The notes below the pieces were generated by a model. That model was not told where the DNA came from, made no database searches, and was given only the letters and a program-made list of their open reading frames with translations. Shown piece by piece: positions 58,522-64,000 of a DNA stretch of 64,000 nucleotides (the stretch's first letter is position 1; every line of letters starts with the position of its first letter). This DNA comes from Oxytricha trifallax (taxonomy: Eukaryota; Ciliophora; Spirotrichea; Sporadotrichida; Oxytrichidae): the NCBI GenBank assembly GCA_000711775.1, contig ARYC01018380.1, forward strand, positions 27,021-91,020, in the 5' to 3' direction. Made by a program: the position numbers and the translations under genes.

Positions 58522-60054
58522 ATGGAATTAGATAACTTAGAAGTCAGTTTTAACGAAGCATTAGACAATTTAATTATTTAAAGCGAAACTCCCAAATAAG
58601 CATAACAAATTGTCTAAAAGTCTCCAAAAAACTCTAAATAGTAGTCTTAAAGTGAATGTGATAACCAATCCAAATAATCGACTAACTAAAAATAAAAGTA
58701 AATAAGTAAAAGTAGTAAAGTGGAAGTTAAGAAAGACACCAAGGACTTGATTGATGAATCAGACTTAGAATATGCAAAACTAAAGAAAATTGAATGCACT
58801 TTCTTCCCACAATGCCAAAAGAGATTTGCAGATAAAGATAATTTAAGAGTACACATAAGAGGATTTCATAAGACTCCAAGGAAATTTAGAATTTAGAAAA
58901 ACTAAGAAAATGAATATCCCTGCCCATTATGTGGTAAAAAATACTCATCAATTTACAAAGCTCATTAGCATTATAGTTCTGATGTTCATGACATAGATGA
59001 GTGGGATTAAAAAGGCCTTAATATTTATCAATATATAACTCCTCCAATTTATGAAAAGTTTAGGAAATAATAAATTCTGCAAAAGAAAAGGCGAGAGATT
59101 AAATAAGACTGGAAATAAAATAAAAAGTTCAACATAATAAATAATAGATTAGAAGCAATGGACAATATAAATATAATTATCAATTTGAATGCTGAAGTTT
59201 AAAAGTTGGTGATGCCTTGGCTTACTAATGCAATCAAAGATTCTAAAATTAAATGCCAAATAAAAAATTAAATTTCAGAAATTTATGAGAACGAATTAAT
59301 AAAAGTAAATTTTCCAGTTAAATTTCTTGAATAAAACAAAAGTAATCAAATTAAATTCAATACTTTCTTGACTATACTATAGTAGCAGAAGATCAAAAAT
59401 AAAAGTAGAATTATTAATATTGATAACATAAGATATTCAGAGAATCTTATTCAAATTTAAATCCCAAATAAAGGGAGAAAGCTATAGGAAATTTTAGAAC
59501 AATAAGAATTATCATCATAACAAAAAAGATAAATAATAATGAGCCTTTTTATAGCATTGACGCAATTCCACTCATTAGGGTATATCCATAACAATTTGAA
59601 TCCTAATAACATTCTTGTAGCAGATAATTTAAAAGATGTTTATTTAACAGGATTTTACTATTCCAACAGATTTGAAGAGACAGATAAAGGCTAAGATAGC
59701 CCAATTAATAATTTTTCTCATCCGCATGCAAGTAAAATAGAAAAAGGAGATTTTTCAAGAGATTTTTATGGCTTCGGTCTGCTTATATTTTATATGAGTG
59801 TTGGAAATAAGCTTTTTGAAATATACTTGGAAAGCTAATAATTCAGATAAGAACTTAGAACTTGGATTAAAAATACAGCAAATGTTCCTGAAGGCACGAT
59901 TATTTAGTAATGTATTCTAGAGAATGATAGCAAATCATTCGTTAAGAGGACGCATATGTTTCAAATCATAAAGTAATTCACTTTTGAGAAATAATTTGTA
60001 AGAAATGAAGTATTTAAGTGGAATATGAGGAAGCACATAGCAGAACCGTGTTGA
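58522..60054 (+). CDS. Zinc-finger / pseudokinase ('57-kDa') gene of element D, intact
   Basis: 510 codons, ATG at 58522 (MELDNLEVSFNEALDNLIIQ) to TGA at 60052. A Gln/Ser/Lys-rich N-terminus is followed at about residues 95-160 by two C2H2 fingers: IECTFFPQCQKRFADKDNLR then VHIRGFH, and YPCPLCGKKYSSIYKAHQHY then SSDVH. A charged linker precedes the kinase-like C-terminal half: LIALTQFHSLGYIHNNLNPN, NILVADN. HRD-K-N has become HNN-N-N, removing the catalytic Asp, and DFG is replaced by LTGFYYSN; the C-lobe motif SRDFYGFGLLIFYM is kept. So it is an intact but predicted inactive kinase fold coupled to DNA-binding fingers. Role unknown; a link to transposition is inferred from its conservation in A, C, D and E. 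Confidence 0.9.
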
Positions 60055-60213
60055 TATTATTTTTATACCTGTATATTATTTTTCACTAAATGTTAATTAA
60101 ATTTAAAGCATCTTAAGTTTTAATAAAGATTAGAGCAGAGAGATTTTCTAAAATCTATCATAGTATGAATTAATTTTTTTACAAAAATAGTTGATGATAA
60201 AATGATAAATGGT

Positions 60214-61330
60214 TTTATTATGAGTTGGAAAGAAATAACAGCTGAGCGAAGCAAGTCGCAAAAATATTTTTTTTGTGAGCTGCTTCGCCGAAATTTATTA
60301 TTCAAAAAATTGGCAGGGTGGACCCATATATACGCAAGTTTGTTTTTAAAGTTTTACGAATTAATTATAGAGATACAACATTTGCTCCAACCCATCTCTG
60401 AGCATATCACGTTCGTAAATTCGAAACCCAGTAAGATTATGCCCCATGCTCCAACCTTTTTCATCACTATTGCAATTAATCTTGCTCTGCTTATACTCTC
60501 GGATCTAATGTTAAAATTTGAACTGCCTCCAATGTTGTCCTTATTAATTCCCATATTTTCCACGATCCTTCATTAGACGCAGCTAGAGGACCCTATTGCA
60601 CTAAAGAATAAAATGGCCGGCGTGCTTCAGTCATTGATGTTCTTGGAGAGCCTTAATCTTGTTGATTTAAATCTTGAACCTATTAGTAAATGCTGGTTAT
60701 CGATATTTTAGTTTCAATTGGGAACGGTGATTTCAAGGGATACAAGTGAACTTTAATAACAGGAGGGGTCTGATTTCCACCGAAGTTTATGTTTTCGAAT
60801 TTGTAAACAGTAGTTTCAGCATAAACATTCGAAGGTAAATTTAACTGCAATAAGATATTTCTAAAACAACCTTTGTTACCTCCTGAACCCTTAAATCCCA
60901 AAGTAATTTTCAAGCTCATTCTCAAAACCAGGTTCTTATCGTTTTTGCCAACACTCCCTTTGGATCATCAATATAATCTCTTGTGCTTCAACCAATGATG
61001 CTAACTATGCATTAATGACCATTCTCTCTTCTGGTTCCATTTATTTTTCATCTTCCTGATTACGGATTCTTGCAAGCGACCTTTAATGTTCCGTATCCAT
61101 TTATTGATAATTCAACTCTGCTCTACAACTTTGTCCACTGTTCTGAGGTTACTGCCGTGGAGATTTTGCTTCTGAATGCACTATTTGGTGCCATCCGTTA
61201 TCTGATAAGGTAACTTTTAATCCATCTTAAAAATTATTATAAAGCTATTCTATTACTTGGAGTAGAATTATATTTTGAATATTTAACTTTTTAATTAGAT
61301 CAATTCCAAATTTTGAACAAATTCGACCTA
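60214..61330 (-). repeat. Right arm of 1.1-kb palindrome
   Basis: Mirror image of 55110-56226 (positions sum to about 116440). It carries an inverted copy of the shared 3' gene part. Confidence 0.9.
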
Positions 61331-61987
61331 ATTTAATGCAAAGTAGTGGACCTATCCACTGTTTTTTAGATTAATTTTCTGAATATATCCTCCACTCTCA
61401 CAACTGTGTGTCCCTCACTCCCAAGTGCTGACTCCTCTAATTATAAATTCTCTTGATCTTCTGTAATCTATGTCTTAAAGACACTAGCATCTTTCTAAAC
61501 CCCAAACCCTGAAACACCACACAAAAATACTAAGGTAAAACTATTTATCTTTCTTCCTCTTTAGCATACACAAATTATTATGAGTCTTAATAATTTGAGT
61601 ACTGAAAACGACCGCAGCTTTATTTGTACCTGGCCCAAGAAGTGATTGTTTCACAATTCTATTCTAAAATTAAAAAATTTCTGTGACTTGTCCTCTCCTC
61701 TTATCAAGAAAATAGACACAAAATAAATTTTAGAGATCCCTAAATAATTATCTATTATAAGAAAATTGTATATCTTATGGTTTTTACTGCATTAGGCTTT
61801 TTAAATCTGGGGATTCTTTAGTCTTTTTAATTTTTTTCAGATGATTCAAGATACAATTTAGTTGATTTCTTCTAATTTCTTCCCCATTTCTACTCGGAAA
61901 AAGGAATTCTATATTGCTGATTCCACTATGCTGATAATGAGTTCTTTTAATATCTAAAAATCTTTTAAAATGGCACTTTGCCCACAT
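60464..61987 (-). pseudogene. Second gene with the shared 3' part, different 5' half
   Basis: Minus strand. A frame of about 188 codons begins MWAKCHFKRFLDIKRTHYQH and includes NIEFLFPSRNGEEIRRNQLN, LNHLKKIKKTKESPDLKSLM and QSLLGPGTNKAAVVFSTQII; it ends in TGA at about 61423. An overlapping frame reads EESALGSEGHTVVRVEDIFR, KLIQKTVDRSTTLHQ and then runs straight into IRSNLFKI, the start of the palindrome arm. From there it repeats the plus-strand gene's tail (MSLKITLGFKGS and so on) to a TGA at 60464. The 5' half shows no DEK-C domain and no similarity to the left gene. No function is recognised. Confidence 0.42.
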
Positions 61988-62469
61988 ATAAGGATTTATG
62001 ATAAATAAATAGAAAAATAGATGATTATTAAAATTTAAGATTAATAAGAATACTTTTAAAATATAATGGAAGAAAACAACTCAAACAGTTTTGCCATTCT
62101 TATTCACCACAATAAATTTCACCATTACTAATTATCATCACTTCTTTCCTGTTTTTATTTATTTCTTTGCGAAAGTTTAGCTAAAATCGGTTACTGTTCT
62201 AACAAGGTAGAATCTTGAAATAATAAAGATTTTAGATATGTTTTTATTTTATAAATTTTTAGTGAGTCAAACTGCTCCATCAGTGTCTTCTTCAAAAGTA
62301 TTCATTTTTAATCTTCATTAAATTCTTAATATCATTTATAATTCAGTTTCATTTTCTAATTTCCTTCTATTATTATTATAGCTAGCTAGGGCATTTTAGA
62401 ATTGAATCAAAATTCATTTCATCATCTTTCTTATTAAAACTGTTAAAGTCAAGTTATCTGGTATGGTGA
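61988..62469. other. AT-rich spacer
   Basis: No supported feature. Confidence 0.35.
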
Positions 62470-62730
62470 TCATAGTTTAATCATCGTTGTTTCCTATAAG
62501 TATCGCTCTTTAACTTCTTGATATAAATTGTGTGGGAAGATTTCCCTCGCTAACACTTTAATTTCCAATTGTTTTTGCAAGTAGAAAGCATAATGCTCTA
62601 TATTTTCAAATTCAAGGAGAGCTACCACAGCTTCGCTGATCTCTTTAGGTTTGCAAGATAGACAGTAAATAATATAAAGAAGTCTCTTTAAGTGTTGAAT
62701 TAAAATGGAGAAAAGCAGACTGAATAGCAT
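62470..62730 (-). CDS. Small coding segment, probable MDS
   Basis: ATG at 62730 (MLFSLLFSILIQHLKRLLYI), then CKPKEISEAVVALLEFENIE, HYAFYLQKQLEIKVLAREIF, PHNLYQEVKERYLQ, ending in TGA at 62470; 86 codons with one TAG Gln. Amphipathic helices and raised GC favour coding. The hydrophobic N-terminus may be a membrane anchor or part of a different upstream frame. No family recognised. Confidence 0.38.
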
Positions 62731-63587
62731 GAAGCATATAGTAGTGTGGCAGCAGGAGCGAAGGGACAGTTGAGATGACGAGGAGGATGATTTTATTTGA
62801 GAAAGAACGTCATTTGGTCTCCTATTAAGGTATAAAACTATAAATTTATTGAGAAAAAAATATTTAATTTAGCTAAGAATATATTTATGTTAATTAATGT
62901 CATTAAAATATCTGGTTTCTTTTTAATTTCTAAAAATCTCCATGAAATAGAAACTCAAATTAAAATAATCATGAAAATAATAGAAATGAATATAATTTAT
63001 CAACCTCCTTTTCTAGCAGCTATAGCTCTTTTATTTTTTCAAAAGACTACTATTTAATGTGATTAATATAATTAATTTGATTTTATCTAAGATGATATTA
63101 TTTTCAACTTTATTTCAAAAGAATTGATATGTTCGATAAAATTGAATGAGAATTAGAAAATAAAAATTTAATTTGTAAATCACAGTAGTTGATAATTAAG
63201 TCTTGAAATTTAATTGTAGTCAAAGATATGCAACTGTTATATGCTATATAAACAAAATTCTAATGTTTTATTTTACAATCCTATTTAATTGGATATATAA
63301 TTTATTATAATTAAATTTTCCCAAATGCAATAAAATATTTACTCAAATACTAATAATACTATTATAAAAGTTATTATATATTTTTTTGCAATAATAACAG
63401 TTATGCTATATAAATAGAATACATTAATATTGTAAATGGATTTAGTTTCTTGAACAGATTAAGTTGGCTCTTTCAAAAGTCAAAGAGGTGAATTAAAATA
63501 ACTGATTATACTATCTGCCTGTCTTAAATCTTTGTATCCATTTCTGTAAGCTCTAAAATTATAATAATAATTAAAATTAATAAATAT
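62731..63587. other. AT-rich spacer
   Basis: After a short GC-richer edge (to about 62780) nothing is recognised. Confidence 0.35.
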
Positions 63588-64000
63588 TCGGGGGGGGGAG
63601 TTTCCTGCCCCAAAATTTTATATGCCCCCTAGGGGGGAAGCTTCCTGCCCCCTAAAAGGTAGTTTCCTGCCCCATTCATAAAAATATGTAATTTTCATAA
63701 TTTTCAAAGAATCTTTATCATCAATTATGATATAGATATTTTAAATTTAGCTTCAAATATCATTTCTACCTTGATAATCAATTTAAAATTTAATGAAAAT
63801 TACATTGATTATTAATAAAAAACACTTATTTTAGCCTTGTTAATAATATATAATTTGATAAAGAATAATTATGTACCTTGAAAATATATAATAATAAATG
63901 TTGTATAGTACATGATTATGGTAATTGAAATTTATTTGTTTCTATTAAAATTAATGCAAAAGACATTAAATTTAATGTTGGGGGCAGGAAACTTCCCCCC
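63588..64000. repeat. G-rich inverted repeat cluster at window end
   Basis: AGTTTCCTGCCCC or a close variant occurs three times at 63599-63675, two of them preceded by a G-run (GGGGGGGAGTTTCC; GGGGGGAAGCTTCC). The window ends with the reverse form GGGGCAGGAAACTTCCCCCC. This brackets about 410 bp with inverted ends, which looks like a further small foldback or element; the right end may continue beyond the window. Confidence 0.55.

Larger units (their letters stand above)
56113..60327. mobile_element. TBE-like element D, all three genes intact
   Basis: Transposase (plus), 22-kDa (minus), zinc-finger/pseudokinase (plus), all uninterrupted in ciliate code. The borders are tentative: inside the long palindrome arms, the word TATATATGGGTCCACCCTGCC at 56107 and its mirror near 60333 could mark TA-flanked ends, giving 4.2 kb and terminal repeats of about 114 bp. 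The repeat holds GCGAAGCAGCTCAC and GACTTGCTTCGCTCAGCTG, a nested inverted motif. No C4A4 ends, unlike A. The transposase ATG is only 28 bp inside the inner arm end, so its promoter must lie in the arm. Confidence 0.7.

Overview
The window looks like germline (micronuclear) DNA of a spirotrich ciliate of the Oxytricha/Sterkiella/Stylonychia kind. Four things support this. (1) The sequence is very AT-rich, with islands of higher GC. (2) Credible protein genes only open up when TAA and TAG are read as glutamine and TGA alone as stop. (3) A 4,113-bp transposon at 21001-25113 ends in C4A4 telomere-like repeats and is flanked by an ATT duplication, as expected for a TBE (telomere-bearing element). 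(4) Coding blocks are short, sit on both strands and change frame, as expected for MDS segments or decayed paralogs among germline-limited DNA. No rRNA, tRNA or CRISPR was seen. The species is inferred, not proven.

Most recognisable genes belong to TBE-like transposons. Each has up to three genes: a DDE transposase ('42 kDa'), a small unknown protein ('22 kDa' family), and a zinc-finger protein. In four copies the zinc fingers are fused to a kinase-like domain; in two they are fused to an MT-A70 adenine methyltransferase domain. Copies: G, transposase fragment (1.88-2.69 kb); B, with MT-A70, inserted in a 169-bp satellite array (14.6-18.65 kb); A, complete but frameshifted, with C4A4 ends (21.0-25.1 kb); E, zinc-finger/pseudokinase gene only (43.1-44.6 kb); C (about 45.4-49.4 kb); F, an intact zinc-finger/MT-A70 gene beside a different DDE transposase and a decayed 22-kDa gene (49.4-53.6 kb); D, all three genes intact (about 56.1-60.3 kb). 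D lies at the centre of a palindrome with arms of about 1.1 kb. The arms carry the shared 3' part of two otherwise different convergent genes, one with a DEK-C-like domain.

Other coding blocks: a YHYH-like gene and a neighbour (4.4-5.8 kb); segments at 6.8-8.5, 19.4-19.7, 20.6-20.9 (SANT-like), 25.2-25.7, 33.7-33.9 and 37.8-38.2 kb; a GC-rich block at 39.2-41.9 kb split by a foldback element with an 8-bp target duplication; and segments at 61.4-62.7 kb. TGA-only open frames of 100-170 codons arise by chance in this composition, so segments supported by an open frame alone get low confidence.

Repeats: foldbacks at 338-937, 36069-37027 and 40509-40971; the 169-bp satellite (8 units) with stray copies; a pair of small MITEs; a 55-60 bp dispersed repeat; two 34-bp GC-rich repeats upstream of the MT-A70 gene of F; and a G-rich inverted cluster at the right end of the window. 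The rest is AT-rich sequence with nothing recognisable.
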